Notes: generated by a model not told the origin, from the letters alone. Positions 43,284-52,420 are shown, counted from the first letter of the stretch. The stretch is 64,000 nt of DNA from Kitasatospora mediocidica KCTC 9733 (GCF_000744225.1 NZ_JQLN01000007.1:1364001-1428000), one strand, 5' to 3'. Numbers and translations are program-made.

Positions 43284-44888
43284 ATGACCGATCCTCAGAC
43301 CGGCCCCGGCGAGCAGCAGTACCCGCAGCACCCCCAGCACCCGGCGGAAGGGTTCAGCGTACGACGGTCCGAGACCGACGCACACCCGCACCGCCGCAGG
43401 GCCCTGCGGATCGGCTGCCTCTCGATGGCCGGCCTGCTGTTCGCCACCGCCGGCGCCGGACTCTGGTTCTACCAACGCCTGAACGGCAACCTCAACGTCT
43501 TCGACAGCGGCGGCATCTCCGCCAGCCGTCCGGCCGCCGGTCCCGCCGACGCCAACGGCACCACGCCGGTCAACGTCCTACTGCTGGGCTCCGACACCCG
43601 GGTGAACGGCAACGACGACCTGGCCGGCGGCGCGATCGGCGCGGGCAACTCGGACACTGCCCTGCTGGTCCACGTCTACGCCGACCACCGGCACGCCGTC
43701 GCGGTCTCCATCCCACGCGACTCGCTGGTGGACATCCCGCCCTGCAAGCTGCCCAGCGGCCGGTGGACCGGCCCGCAGCACGACCAGATGTTCAACTCGG
43801 CCTTCGCCGTCGGCGGCTCCCCCACCGGCAACCCCGCCTGCTCGCAGAACACCGTCGAGACGATGACCGGGCTGCGGGTCGACCACACCGTCGTGATCGA
43901 CTTCAAGGGCTTCGCCGCGATGACCAGTGCGGTGGGCGGCGTTCAGGTCTGCCTGCCGAACGCGGTGGACGGCTACGGCATCCACCTGGCCAAGGGCCGG
44001 CAGACCGTCTCCGGACAGCTGGCACTGGACTACGTCCGGGCCCGGCACGGGATCGGCGACGGTTCGGACATCGGCCGGGTCAAGCGCCAGCAGGCCTTCC
44101 TGGGCTCGCTGTTCAAGAAGATCCAGAGCCAGGGCTTCGACCTCACCACGCTGCTCCCGCTCGCGGACGCGGCGACCCGCTCGCTCACCGTGGACGCGGG
44201 TCTGGGCAGCGCGCTGAAGCTGGCCGTCTTCGCGCAGTCGATGCGCTCGATCGAGCTCGGCAACCTCAGCTTCGTCACCGCGCCCTGGCGCTACGCCGGG
44301 GACCGGGTGTCGCTGGTCCACCCCGACGTGGACACGCTCTGGTCGCTGCTGCGCCACGACCGGACGCTGGACGGCCAGAACACCGGACAGATCCCGGATC
44401 CGGCCGCCTCCGCGACGCCCGCGGCGACCCCGGCGGCGGGTGCGGACCTGACCGTCCCGGTCGTGGTCCGCAACGGCACCGGGACCCTCGGGCTGGTCGG
44501 CAAGGCCGTCCAGGAACTGGCCGGCCAGGGGTACCTGGAGGTCACCGCCGGCAGCCCGGGCATCTCACGGGCCGTCACCGCCGTGGGCTACGGTCCCGGC
44601 CACCGGGCCGACGCCGAACAGATCGCCCGGTTCTTCCCCGGCGCCGAGGTGAACGCCGACCCGGCGGCCGGGGCCTTCGGGGTCGCCGTCGACCTCGGCC
44701 ACGACTACCTGGCGGCGGCCGGACCGTCCTTCGGCGCCGACGGACCGACCGGCCCCGCGCCGAGCGCCCGCCCGGGCACAGGACCGGGCGGGCACCAATC
44801 GGGGAGTCCGAGTGCCGTCCCGAGCGGTATCGCGGAGAACATCCGGACCGCCGACACCGACGTCTGCGCCGGCCTGACCTACGGCTGA
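43284..44888 (+). CDS. LytR-CpsA-Psr (LCP) cell-wall ligase with LytR_C domain
   Basis: 534 residues. N-terminal cytoplasmic tail, one membrane helix (about 41-62), LCP domain with VNVLLLGSDTRVNG, SIPRDSLVDIPP and RVKRQQAFL, and a C-terminal LytR_C domain (VPVVVRNGTGTLGLVGKA onwards). LCP enzymes attach anionic polymers such as teichoic acid or arabinogalactan to peptidoglycan at the outer face. Pro/Gly-rich tail. Preceded by a 170-base gap. Confidence 0.92.
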   Translation: MTDPQTGPGEQQYPQHPQHPAEGFSVRRSETDAHPHRRRALRIGCLSMAGLLFATAGAGLWFYQRLNGNLNVFDSGGISASRPAAGPADANGTTPVNVLLLGSDTRVNGNDDLAGGAIGAGNSDTALLVHVYADHRHAVAVSIPRDSLVDIPPCKLPSGRWTGPQHDQMFNSAFAVGGSPTGNPACSQNTVETMTGLRVDHTVVIDFKGFAAMTSAVGGVQVCLPNAVDGYGIHLAKGRQTVSGQLALDYVRARHGIGDGSDIGRVKRQQAFLGSLFKKIQSQGFDLTTLLPLADAATRSLTVDAGLGSALKLAVFAQSMRSIELGNLSFVTAPWRYAGDRVSLVHPDVDTLWSLLRHDRTLDGQNTGQIPDPAASATPAATPAAGADLTVPVVVRNGTGTLGLVGKAVQELAGQGYLEVTAGSPGISRAVTAVGYGPGHRADAEQIARFFPGAEVNADPAAGAFGVAVDLGHDYLAAAGPSFGADGPTGPAPSARPGTGPGGHQSGSPSAVPSGIAENIRTADTDVCAGLTYG

Positions 44889-44956
44889 CAGCTGACGGCC
44901 GGAACCTACAGCTACGGACGCGGCCAGGACCGCGGCCGGGAAGGAGTACCGCTCAG

Positions 44957-45244
44957 ATGCTCTGGGGGGACCGGGACACCGGAAACGCCGCCGAACTGCG
45001 GCTGGCGGCCGCGGTGGCCGAGATCGAGGGACTGCACACCGCCCTGCTCCGCACCACCGACCCGGACCGGCGGCGCCGGATCCTGGCCCAACTCAGCACG
45101 GCGGCACGCCGGCTGGCCGATCTGGCGGGCACCGCGCCGGGCCTGATCCCGGCTCAGGCCCGGTTCGTCTCGCGCCGCCAGCGCCGCCGCGCGGCGATCG
45201 GCCGCGGCGCCCAGTGGCTGTTACGCGCCACCCGCGACCGGTGA
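44957..45244 (+). CDS. 95-residue basic helical protein
   Basis: ATG 44957 with AAGGAG (about 10 bases before). The product is helical with an Arg-rich end (RRQRRRAAIGRGAQWLLRATRDR) and lies 68 bases after the LCP gene on the same strand. No recognised domain; probably a nucleic-acid- or wall-associated basic protein. Its stop lies in a direct repeat (45231-45268). Confidence 0.6.
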   Translation: MLWGDRDTGNAAELRLAAAVAEIEGLHTALLRTTDPDRRRRILAQLSTAARRLADLAGTAPGLIPAQARFVSRRQRRRAAIGRGAQWLLRATRDR

Positions 45245-45268
45245 GCGCCGCCCGCGACCGGTGAGCGC
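45231..45268. repeat. 18-bp direct repeat overlapping a stop codon
   Basis: CCCGCGACCGGTGAGCGC at 45231-45248 recurs exactly at 45251-45268, a 20-base period. The TGA of the basic-protein gene is inside the first copy. Confidence 0.92.
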
Positions 45269-45432
45269 AGTCCGGCCGTTAGAATGGGCGCAGCGGTCGC
45301 CCCGGACGCGGTCCGGAGCCGCCGCGCGGCGGTGGGGCCCGCCGTACCCGAACTGCGGCAGCCCGCCGCCAACGGTCCCTACTTGCCCTGGCGCGCGCCC
45401 GCAGACCGGCGCCCCGCGAGTAGGAGACGTAT

Positions 45433-45912
45433 ATGCCGCAGATGCGACCGGCCGCCGGAACCGTCGACCCCGACGTCGACCCGAACCCGCCCCCACCCCG
45501 CCGCGCGAGCTGGCACGGGCAGGGCGACATCCTGGCGGTGATCGCCGTCGGCGGCGCGCTGGGCGCCAGCGCCCGCTACGGCACCGGACTGCTCTGGCCG
45601 ACCGCGCCCGGAGCGTTCCCCTGGGCCACGCTGGTGATCAACACGGCCGGCTGCGCGGTGATCGGCGTCTTCATGGTGCTGATCACCGAGGTCTGGTCGG
45701 CACACCGGCTGCTCCGGCCGTTCTTCGGCACCGGCGTGCTCGGCGGCTTCACCACCTTCTCCACCTACGCGGTGGACATCCACCGACTGGTCGAGGGCAA
45801 GCACGCCGCGACCGGCCTGGCGTATCTCGCCCTGACGCTGCTGGCGGCGCTGCTGGCAGTGTGGACCGCGGCGACCCTCACCCGCCGCGCGATCAGCTGG
45901 AGGCAGTCATGA
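45433..45912 (+). CDS. crcB: CrcB/Fluc-type fluoride exporter, first subunit
   Basis: 159 residues; four hydrophobic segments with GGALGASARYGTG, PWATLVINTAGC and GGFTTFSTYAVDI, the CrcB/Fluc pattern. N-terminal Pro-rich tail is longer than in most. Forms a dual-topology or hetero-dimeric fluoride channel with the second CrcB (46250). Downstream DUF190 overlaps by four bases. Confidence 0.93.
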   Translation: MPQMRPAAGTVDPDVDPNPPPPRRASWHGQGDILAVIAVGGALGASARYGTGLLWPTAPGAFPWATLVINTAGCAVIGVFMVLITEVWSAHRLLRPFFGTGVLGGFTTFSTYAVDIHRLVEGKHAATGLAYLALTLLAALLAVWTAATLTRRAISWRQS

Positions 45913-46253
45913 CGCTCACCGGCCGCGCCCTGCGGGCGACGATCCTCCTCGGGGAGAACGACACCTGGCACCACCGGCCCGCGTTCGCCGAGATCGTCCA
46001 CCGCGCGCACGCCGCCGGACTCGCGGGCGCCTCGGTCTTCCGCGGCATCGAGGGTTTCGGCGCCTCCCGGGTCATCCACACCAACCGGCTGCTGTCGCTC
46101 GGCGAGGACCTGCCGGTGGCCGTGGTGATCGTCGACACCGAGGAACGCGTGCGAGCGTTTCTCCCGCAGCTCGACGAGCTCGGCCCGCAGGGGCTGATCA
46201 CCCTGGACGCGTGCGAGGTCGTGCGCGCCGGCGGCGAGGAGCAGGCGGTATGA
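45909..46253 (+). CDS. DUF190 PII-like protein between two crcB genes
   Basis: 114 residues; DUF190 family with ATILLGENDTWHHRPAFAEIVHRAHAAGLAGASVFRGIEGFG and a ferredoxin-like (PII-type) fold. ATG overlaps crcB and its stop overlaps the next crcB, so all three are coupled. DUF190 proteins accompany CrcB in many actinobacteria and may gate or sense fluoride or a nucleotide; role not shown. Confidence 0.9.
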   Translation: MTLTGRALRATILLGENDTWHHRPAFAEIVHRAHAAGLAGASVFRGIEGFGASRVIHTNRLLSLGEDLPVAVVIVDTEERVRAFLPQLDELGPQGLITLDACEVVRAGGEEQAV

Positions 46254-46624
46254 ACTGGCTGCTGGTGATCGTCGGCGCGATTGTCGGCGCCCCGCTGCGC
46301 TATCTGACCGACCGGGCCGTCCAGTCCCGGCACGACAGCGTGTTCCCCTGGGGCACCCTCGCGGTCAACGTCACCGGCTGCCTGATCCTCGGCACGCTGG
46401 CCGGCGCCGTCACCGCCGGGGCCGCCTCCTCGCAGCTCCAACTGCTGATCGGCACCGGCCTGTGCGGCGCGCTGACCACCTACTCGACCTTCTCCTACGA
46501 GACCCTGCGGCTGGCCGAGGACGGCGCCGCGTCCCTCGCGGTGGCCAACGTGGCGGTCAGTGTGGTGGCCGGCCTCGGCGCGGTGTACGCCGGATCGGCG
46601 CTGGCGCAGGCGCTGTGGGGTTGA
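46250..46624 (+). CDS. crcB: CrcB/Fluc fluoride exporter, second subunit
   Basis: 124 residues; CrcB motifs VGAPLRYLTDRAV, FPWGTLAVNVTGC and GALTTYSTFSYETL, four membrane helices. Sequence differs from the first subunit, fitting a heterodimeric pair. ATG 46250 overlaps the DUF190 stop. Converges on argJ with 12 bases between. Confidence 0.93.
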   Translation: MNWLLVIVGAIVGAPLRYLTDRAVQSRHDSVFPWGTLAVNVTGCLILGTLAGAVTAGAASSQLQLLIGTGLCGALTTYSTFSYETLRLAEDGAASLAVANVAVSVVAGLGAVYAGSALAQALWG

Positions 46625-46636
46625 GCGGCGGCGGGC

Positions 46637-47791
46637 TCAGGAGCTGTAGTCGGCGTTGAGCCGGACGTACCCCTCGGTCAGATCGCAGCCGTAGACGGTG
46701 AACTCCCCGGCGGCGATGCCGAGATCGACCCGGATCAGCACCTCGTCGCCCTGGAGGTACGCGCGGGCGCGGGCCAGGAGCGCGGCGCTCGGCTCCTCGG
46801 GGTGCATGACCAGGTCGTCGAAACGGATCCCGACCCGGTCCGGGTCGATGTCGCTCTCGTCCTCCAGCTTGCCGATCGCCATCGCGATCCGGCCCCAGTT
46901 CGGGTCGGCGCCGTGCACCGCCGTCTTGACCAGCGGGGAGTTGACCACGCTCTTGCCGACCCGCTTGGCCTGCGCATCGTCGCGGGCCCCGGTGACGTGC
47001 ACCTCGATCAGCTTGCTCGCGCCCTCGCCGTCCGAGGCGATCGCCCGCACGAGGTGCAGGGCGCAGGTGTGCAGCGCCTGCTCGAAGGCGTCCAGGTCGA
47101 CGGGACCGGCCAGGCCGTTGGCGAAGATCGCCGCGGTGTCGCTGGTCGAGGTGTCGGTGTCGATGCTCAGCGCGTTGAACGTCCGGTCCATCACGCGCCG
47201 GAAGAGCGCGTCGAGGGCGTCGGCCGGGATGTCCGCGTCGGTGAAGAAGAAGGTCAGCAGGGTGGCCATGTTCGGCTCGATCATGCCGACCCCCTTGGCT
47301 ATCCCGGTGAGCGCGGCGTCACCGCAGCGCACGGTGAGGTGCTTGGGCCGGGTGTCGGTGGTCATGATGGCCGCGGCGGCGGCCGCGCAGTCCGCCTCGG
47401 GGAACGGCCAGGCCAGCTCGGACAGTCCGGCGCGGATGTGCTCCATCGGGTAGGGCCGGCCGATCATTCCGGTGGAGCCGATCACCAGCTCCTCCGGGTC
47501 GATCCCGACGATCTCGGCGACCGTGCGCCGCACCTCCGCGGCATGCTCCGCCCCGGCCCGACCGGTCGCCACATTGGCGTTGCGCGAGAGTACGACCATC
47601 CCCCGGGCGCGCTGGAGGGACGCGGCCTCGCGGCTGAGCACGACGCTCGGGCCGGCGAACCGCGAGCGGGTGAACACCGCGGCCGAACGGGCGGGCGCCT
47701 CGGAGACGACGACGGCGAAGTCGTCGTCGACGTCCTTGAGTCCCATGTTCCGGGTGACGCTGCGAAAGCCCTGCGGTGCCACGGTCTCCAT
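46637..47791 (-). CDS. argJ: Ornithine acetyltransferase / N-acetylglutamate synthase (ArgJ), orphan copy
   Basis: 384 residues from ATG 47791 behind GGAGG. Self-cleavage site and nucleophile Thr177 in GVGMIEPNMATLLTFFFTD; other family stretches GSTGMIGRPYP, MTTDTRPK and HGADPNWGRIAMAIGK. It moves acetyl between N-acetylornithine and glutamate and can use acetyl-CoA. The usual argC-argJ-argB-argD neighbours are absent, so it is a second, stand-alone copy or the host's arginine genes are scattered. An ArgR-box-like dyad sits upstream. Confidence 0.93.
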   Translation of the reverse strand: METVAPQGFRSVTRNMGLKDVDDDFAVVVSEAPARSAAVFTRSRFAGPSVVLSREAASLQRARGMVVLSRNANVATGRAGAEHAAEVRRTVAEIVGIDPEELVIGSTGMIGRPYPMEHIRAGLSELAWPFPEADCAAAAAAIMTTDTRPKHLTVRCGDAALTGIAKGVGMIEPNMATLLTFFFTDADIPADALDALFRRVMDRTFNALSIDTDTSTSDTAAIFANGLAGPVDLDAFEQALHTCALHLVRAIASDGEGASKLIEVHVTGARDDAQAKRVGKSVVNSPLVKTAVHGADPNWGRIAMAIGKLEDESDIDPDRVGIRFDDLVMHPEEPSAALLARARAYLQGDEVLIRVDLGIAAGEFTVYGCDLTEGYVRLNADYSS

Positions 47792-47875
47792 GATCGACAA
47801 ACCTCCGAGGTAGTGGATGAGGATGCTGCTTACCGTACACATATGAGAAGTTGTCAGCAATGATTTACCAGTAGA

Positions 47876-47891
47876 TGCATAACTATGCGTC
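47876..47891 (-). promoter_or_regulatory. ArgR-box-like dyad upstream of argJ
   Basis: ATGCATAACTATGCGT contains GCATA/TATGC arms around AC, in an AT-rich tract 85 bases before argJ. Arginine-repressor boxes are AT-rich imperfect dyads of about this size and place. Binding is inferred. Confidence 0.5.
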
Positions 47892-48002
47892 AACATCCAG
47901 AGCCGGGCTCCCATCGCTCGGCGTGATCCCGGGCTGTCACGGCCTCCGCGTAGGGTGCGACCTCGACGGCCGGTCGGTCGTCGATCTCGTGGAGGTTGAC
48001 CG

Positions 48003-50057
48003 TTGGTGACCCATCTGAGCCATGTCCCGCCCCGCTCCTGCGAGGCAGCCTGGCTACTGCCGGACGGACCGCCGTACTACACGCTGGAGTTCACCTCGGC
48101 GGCGTGTTCGGCGGCGCACGCGGCACTGGCCGACGACGACGCGCAGCGCGAACCCGTCGGCCGGGCCCTCATCCACCTGCTGGACCACGGCTTCACGATC
48201 CGCCCCGACGTGGCCCGCACGATCGTGGAGCTCGTCCCCGAGCAACGCGCGGCCGCGGCGGCGCAGTTGCGCCTCTACCGTGCCGACCGGACGAACGACC
48301 GGGCGCGCATCCCCTATCCGCACCAGGACGTCTGCGACACGAGTTCCGCCGCGCTGCTCACGCAGATCGCCCTGGCGGTCCTGGACCCCGGCGAACTCCA
48401 GGCGGCACGCGAGCAGTTCGGGATCACCGGTGGCGCCGACGCCGCAGTCCACGCCGCCGCGTTCGCCCGGCTCGGCGCACAGCCGAGAGCGGACGCCCTG
48501 GCCCGCCTGACGGCGTGCGCCGAACTGAACGAGACCCACGGTGGGCCGGCCGTGCCGCAGTCGATGCTGCTGATGGCACTCGAACCGTCGCCGCAGGCCG
48601 ACGCCGCGCGGTCGGCACTCGTGTCCCTGCTGCTGTTTCCGGACGCGTGGAAGTCGCCGGAAGGCCCGTTGCGCGAACTGCCGGACTTCATACCGGCGGG
48701 GTGCGCGGCGGCGCGCGAGATGCTGGCCGAGGACGCGGCGCAGCGCGAGCCGGTCGGCAGCGCCCTCGGCCACCTGCTGGATCTCGGCTTCGTCAACCGC
48801 ACCGAGGTGGCCCGCACCATCGTGGATCTCGTTCCCGAGCAACGTGCTTTTGGAGCAGCGAAGTTGAGCGGCTATCTGGCCGACCTGCCCAGCGACCGGG
48901 CGCTCGTCCACACTCCCCGCATCGACCTCTCCCCCGCCGGTCCCGCCGCGCTGGGCACCCAGATCGCGTTGGCCACCCTCGACCCGGGCGAGGCCGCGGC
49001 GGCGCGCGCCCGGTTCCGGCTCGGCAACGGCTCCGCGGACGGACGCCTCGCCGCCGACTTCGCCCTGCTCGGCCCGCGGCACACCGATGACGTGCTGGTC
49101 CGGATGGCCGCACGGCTGACGCCGCAGGGCGTGCGGGCGATGTTCACGCTGAGCCCGTACGTGGACCGGCAGCGCGTGTACGAGCTGCTGCATGAGGCCG
49201 TCGCCGGGGGCGTGGCGGTCGGGCTCCTCGCGACGCCGCTCACCGCGCTCGACCCGGCCGAGCGTCCCGACGCGGTACGGCTGGCGCTCGGCTCGCTGCT
49301 GCTGAGCCCGGAGGAGTACCTGGTCACGGGCGGGGACAAGGACGTCGTGGCGGCGGTGCTCGACGCGGGTCCGGAGTATCAGGACCAGGTCACCGAGGCA
49401 CTGTGGCAGGTCGTCAGGAACCTGCCGCTCAACCGCACGCTACGGCTCCAGGCCGCGGCCCGGCTCGGCGCGCCCGACCGCGAGGCGGCAGAGCGGTTCC
49501 TGACCGGCCCGGACTGCGAGAGCGCACGGCTGGAACGCGCGGCGGTGGCCGACGTCTGGCGGCGGATCGAGGGCTCGCTGATGGTGCACGCCCCGGCGCT
49601 GCTCGGCGGTTTGGCCGGACCGGCGAGCGCCGAGGAGATCGCGGCGGCCGAGACGCAACTCGGATACCGGTTGCCGGCGGACTTCGCGGCCTCGTGCATG
49701 ATCCACCGCGCGGTCGCCGTCCCCGGCGCGGGCCCCGACGAGTGGATGCACTGGGACGTCCGCGAACTCGCCGCCATCCGCGAGGAGACGGCCGACGACT
49801 GGTCCTCGCAGGCCTACGTTCCGCTCACCCACGAAGGCGACGGCTCCCACCTGGTGCTGGACCTGGATCCCGACGGGTCGCCGGGCCGGCTGATCTACTC
49901 GGACCAGGGCTGGGACCCCGATCCCGGCGACGTGCGCGCACCGAGCTGGCTGTCTGCCCTGGAGTCCTTCGCCGACCACCTCGAAGCGGGCCGCTACCGC
50001 TACCGCATCTATGACGAGGCCACCGGCGCGGGCGAGATCCTCTATCAGGACCTCTGA
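48003..50057 (+). CDS. Duplicated helical-module protein with C-terminal SUKH (SMI1/KNR4) domain
   Basis: 684 residues from TTG 48003 (or GTG 48006) behind GGAGG. An internal duplication is evident: residues about 30-190 and 230-390 both contain AQREPVG-x(2)-L-x-H-LLD-x-GF, VARTIV-LVPEQRA and TQIALA-LDPGE-AR. They look like alpha-helical repeats. A SUKH fold follows (about 535-660: ASAEEIAAAETQLGYRLPADFAAS, then Asp/Trp-rich PDEWMHWDV and LVLDLDPDGSPGRL). SUKH domains are immunity or regulatory modules in polymorphic toxin systems and other settings. No toxin is adjacent. Function unknown. Confidence 0.75.
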   Translation: MVTHLSHVPPRSCEAAWLLPDGPPYYTLEFTSAACSAAHAALADDDAQREPVGRALIHLLDHGFTIRPDVARTIVELVPEQRAAAAAQLRLYRADRTNDRARIPYPHQDVCDTSSAALLTQIALAVLDPGELQAAREQFGITGGADAAVHAAAFARLGAQPRADALARLTACAELNETHGGPAVPQSMLLMALEPSPQADAARSALVSLLLFPDAWKSPEGPLRELPDFIPAGCAAAREMLAEDAAQREPVGSALGHLLDLGFVNRTEVARTIVDLVPEQRAFGAAKLSGYLADLPSDRALVHTPRIDLSPAGPAALGTQIALATLDPGEAAAARARFRLGNGSADGRLAADFALLGPRHTDDVLVRMAARLTPQGVRAMFTLSPYVDRQRVYELLHEAVAGGVAVGLLATPLTALDPAERPDAVRLALGSLLLSPEEYLVTGGDKDVVAAVLDAGPEYQDQVTEALWQVVRNLPLNRTLRLQAAARLGAPDREAAERFLTGPDCESARLERAAVADVWRRIEGSLMVHAPALLGGLAGPASAEEIAAAETQLGYRLPADFAASCMIHRAVAVPGAGPDEWMHWDVRELAAIREETADDWSSQAYVPLTHEGDGSHLVLDLDPDGSPGRLIYSDQGWDPDPGDVRAPSWLSALESFADHLEAGRYRYRIYDEATGAGEILYQDL

Positions 50058-50231
50058 CCACCACCGGTGCCGCCGGTCCGGGGGGACTTCCTCGAAAACT
50101 CCTCGGCCGGGCCCCTCGCGGCGTGGCGGGCGGGCTCCGGACGGTGGTCTACCGTAGCCTTGAGGACGGGCGGTCAGACGTTTCGCCAGGTCAAGTGCTG
50201 TTTTTATCTGACGATCCGTCTGGATCTGAGG

Positions 50232-50305
50232 TGGGGCGGGTGGGACTCGAACCCACGACCCAGGGATTATGAGTCCCCTGCTCTAACCGGCTGAGCTACC
50301 GCCCC
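50232..50305 (-). tRNA. tRNA-Met(CAU) (elongator; Ile2 possible)
   Basis: Minus-strand cloverleaf: acceptor GGGGCGG/CCGCCCC, D arm AGCTCAGCCGGTTAGAGC, anticodon stem GGGGA/TCCCT with loop CTCATAA, T arm GTGGGTTCGAGTCCCAC, discriminator A. CAU is read as Met or, after lysidine modification, Ile; the sequence alone does not settle it. No encoded CCA. Confidence 0.9.
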
Positions 50306-50561
50306 GACTCACCGCGTTGGCGTCGGCCACCACCGTGGCCTTCCAGCGCAGCACAGCGGCCCCGCAAGGCCGCCACGGGCAGCATATCCGGTCGATCAGC
50401 CGTGGTGCGCGCCGGGGGCGCACCACGAGTGCGTTCCCGGAGCCCGGCCCGCGGGTGCGCCGTGTGTGTCCTCCCGCCGCGTCCAGGCCGGTGAGTCCCG
50501 GTGGCAGGGCACCGGTGTCCGGGTGAAGCTGTCCGGAGCAACGGGCGCTGGAGGGAGTCGG

Positions 50562-51476
50562 ATGACGGTGCGTAGCAGGGCCCTCGTCGGCGCCACCGCG
50601 CTGGCGATCGGACTGACCGCCCAGGGCTGTGGGTCATCCCCCGAGCCGAGCGGGGCACTGTTTCTGACGCCGACGCCCGGCTTCATGTCCACCGGCAGCC
50701 ACGCACCGCCCTCCTCCGGCGCCTCCGACGAGGGCTCCGCTGCGGCCTCCGGTGCGGCGAGCCCCTCGGGTTGGTCCCGGGAGCGCTTCCTCAAGGCCTT
50801 CGACAAGCACAAGGGCACCACCCGGACGGCCTCGCCGACGACCCTGAACGGCCTGGTCGGCGCGGTCTTCACGCGCAGCGCGTCCGGCGACCACTTCTGC
50901 ACCGCCAGCGTCGTCGACAGCGCCGGGCAGAACCTGATCGTGACCGCCGCGCACTGCGTCTACGACCCCGGGGTCGGCCAGCGCAACGACCTGGTCTTCG
51001 TCCCGGGCTACCGCGGCGGCGAGACGCCCAGCGGGGTCTGGCCGCTGGCCGCGATCACCGTCGACCAGAGCTGGGCCGACAGCGGCAACCCCGATATGGA
51101 CGTCGCGTTCGCCGTCGTCCAGCCGCAGGGCGGCAAGCAGGTCCAGCAGGTGCTGGGGGCGAACAAGCTCGGCATCGGCAAGGGCTACCAGCTCGACGTC
51201 CGGGTGACCGGCTACCCGAGCAGCAGCGACGTGCCGATCACCTGCGTCAACCAGACCGTCCAGCAGAGCCCCACCCAGCTGCGGATCAGCTGCCCCGACT
51301 ACACCGGCGGCACCAGCGGCAGCCCCTGGGTGACCGGTTTCGACCCGGCCACCCGCACCGGCACGGTGGTCGGCGTGATCGGCGGCTACCAGCAGGGCGG
51401 CAACACCCCGGACGTCTCGTACAGCAGCTACTTCGGCGACAAGGTCCAGGCGCTCTTCGCCCGGGCGACCAACTGA
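50562..51476 (+). CDS. Secreted trypsin-like serine protease (lipoprotein)
   Basis: 304 residues from ATG 50562 behind GAGGGAG. Signal with lipobox-like LTAQGC, then a Ser/Pro/Ala linker. Chymotrypsin-fold catalytic triad: His131 in TAAHC, Asp180 in MDVAFAVV, Ser254 in GGTSGSPWV. Predicted extracellular peptidase. A close paralog follows 106-127 bases on, so this is a local duplication. Confidence 0.92.
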   Translation: MTVRSRALVGATALAIGLTAQGCGSSPEPSGALFLTPTPGFMSTGSHAPPSSGASDEGSAAASGAASPSGWSRERFLKAFDKHKGTTRTASPTTLNGLVGAVFTRSASGDHFCTASVVDSAGQNLIVTAAHCVYDPGVGQRNDLVFVPGYRGGETPSGVWPLAAITVDQSWADSGNPDMDVAFAVVQPQGGKQVQQVLGANKLGIGKGYQLDVRVTGYPSSSDVPITCVNQTVQQSPTQLRISCPDYTGGTSGSPWVTGFDPATRTGTVVGVIGGYQQGGNTPDVSYSSYFGDKVQALFARATN

Positions 51477-51603
51477 GACCGACCGGTCCAAGCCGGGCGT
51501 CCGCCGTCCGCGTCCGGGATCTGGCGCCGGACCGCCCGTACCTGGTAGATCATTGCTGAGAAGACGCACCCGGCGTCGAGCGATGACCGAGAGGCGGCGG
51601 CGA

Positions 51604-52377
51604 ATGGCCCGGCGGGGGTACGGGTACGTCAGGCGCGCTGCGGCGCTGGCCGCCGCGCTGGCCGCGGCCCTGCCGCTCGCGGCGTGCGCCCAGGACGGCC
51701 CGCGGCGGCCCGCGCTGAGCGCCGACACCGCCCCGCAGAGCGCGGGCAGCGACCGGATCGGCGTACTCACGCTGCCCGCCCAGAACGGCACCCGCGCCTG
51801 CACCGCCAGCGTCGTCGACAGCCCCGGCCGCAACCTGCTGGCCACCGCGGCGCACTGCGTCTACAGCCACTCCGCCGGCCCGCTGGAGGGTCTGACCTTC
51901 CTGCCCGGCTACCGCGACGGCCAGTCCCCGCACGGCAGCTGGACGGTCAACCGGATCACCGTCGACCCGCACTGGCAGGACGACGAGGATCCTGAGTACG
52001 ACGTGGCCTTCCTGACCGTCGCGCCGCTGGGCGGCCGGCAGATCGAGGACGTCCTCGGCGGCAACAAGCTGGGGCTCAACCTCGGCTTCGACCTGCCGGT
52101 GACCGTCACCGGCTACCCCTTCACCCGCGACCAGCCGATCACCTGCAGCACCCGCACCAGCGCCCGCAGCTCCACCCAGGAACGCTTCGACTGCGGGGAC
52201 TTCTCGGACGGCACCAGCGGCAGCCCCTGGCTGACCGACATCGACCCGCAGAGCGGCCTGGGCACCCTGGTCGGCGTGATCGGCGGCTACCAGGCGGGCG
52301 GCGACACCCCGGACATCTCGTACAGCGTCAGCTTCGACGACCGGGTGTCCGCCCTCTACCACCAGGCGACCGGCTGA
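51604..52377 (+). CDS. Secreted trypsin-like serine protease, paralog (lipoprotein)
   Basis: 257 residues from ATG 51604; longer starts at 51583 and TTG 51553 are open and possible. 51604 gives a clean signal MARRGYGYVRRAAALAAALAA ending in lipobox LAAC. Triad: His84 in ATAAHC, an Asp in EYDVAFLTV, Ser207 in GTSGSPWL. Shares CTASVVDS, GYR-GQ/GE, VTGYP, GTSGSPW and VGVIGGYQ-GG with the upstream gene, indicating duplication. Membrane-anchored extracellular peptidase. Confidence 0.9.
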   Translation: MARRGYGYVRRAAALAAALAAALPLAACAQDGPRRPALSADTAPQSAGSDRIGVLTLPAQNGTRACTASVVDSPGRNLLATAAHCVYSHSAGPLEGLTFLPGYRDGQSPHGSWTVNRITVDPHWQDDEDPEYDVAFLTVAPLGGRQIEDVLGGNKLGLNLGFDLPVTVTGYPFTRDQPITCSTRTSARSSTQERFDCGDFSDGTSGSPWLTDIDPQSGLGTLVGVIGGYQAGGDTPDISYSVSFDDRVSALYHQATG

Positions 52378-52420
52378 GGCCTGCGGCTCGCCCGGCGTCC
52401 CGGGCCGGTCCGGGAACGCC

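Noticed and set aside
45245..45432. Fluoride riboswitch before crcB
   Set aside because: The spacer lacks the conserved pseudoknot elements of the crcB RNA motif; only GC-rich sequence and the 18-bp repeat were seen.
46637..47791. argJ as part of a clavam antibiotic cluster
   Set aside because: No clavam biosynthesis genes nearby; an ornithine acetyltransferase alone does not show it.
48003..50057. Polymorphic toxin-immunity locus
   Set aside because: A SUKH domain is present but no toxin or secretion gene lies next to it.
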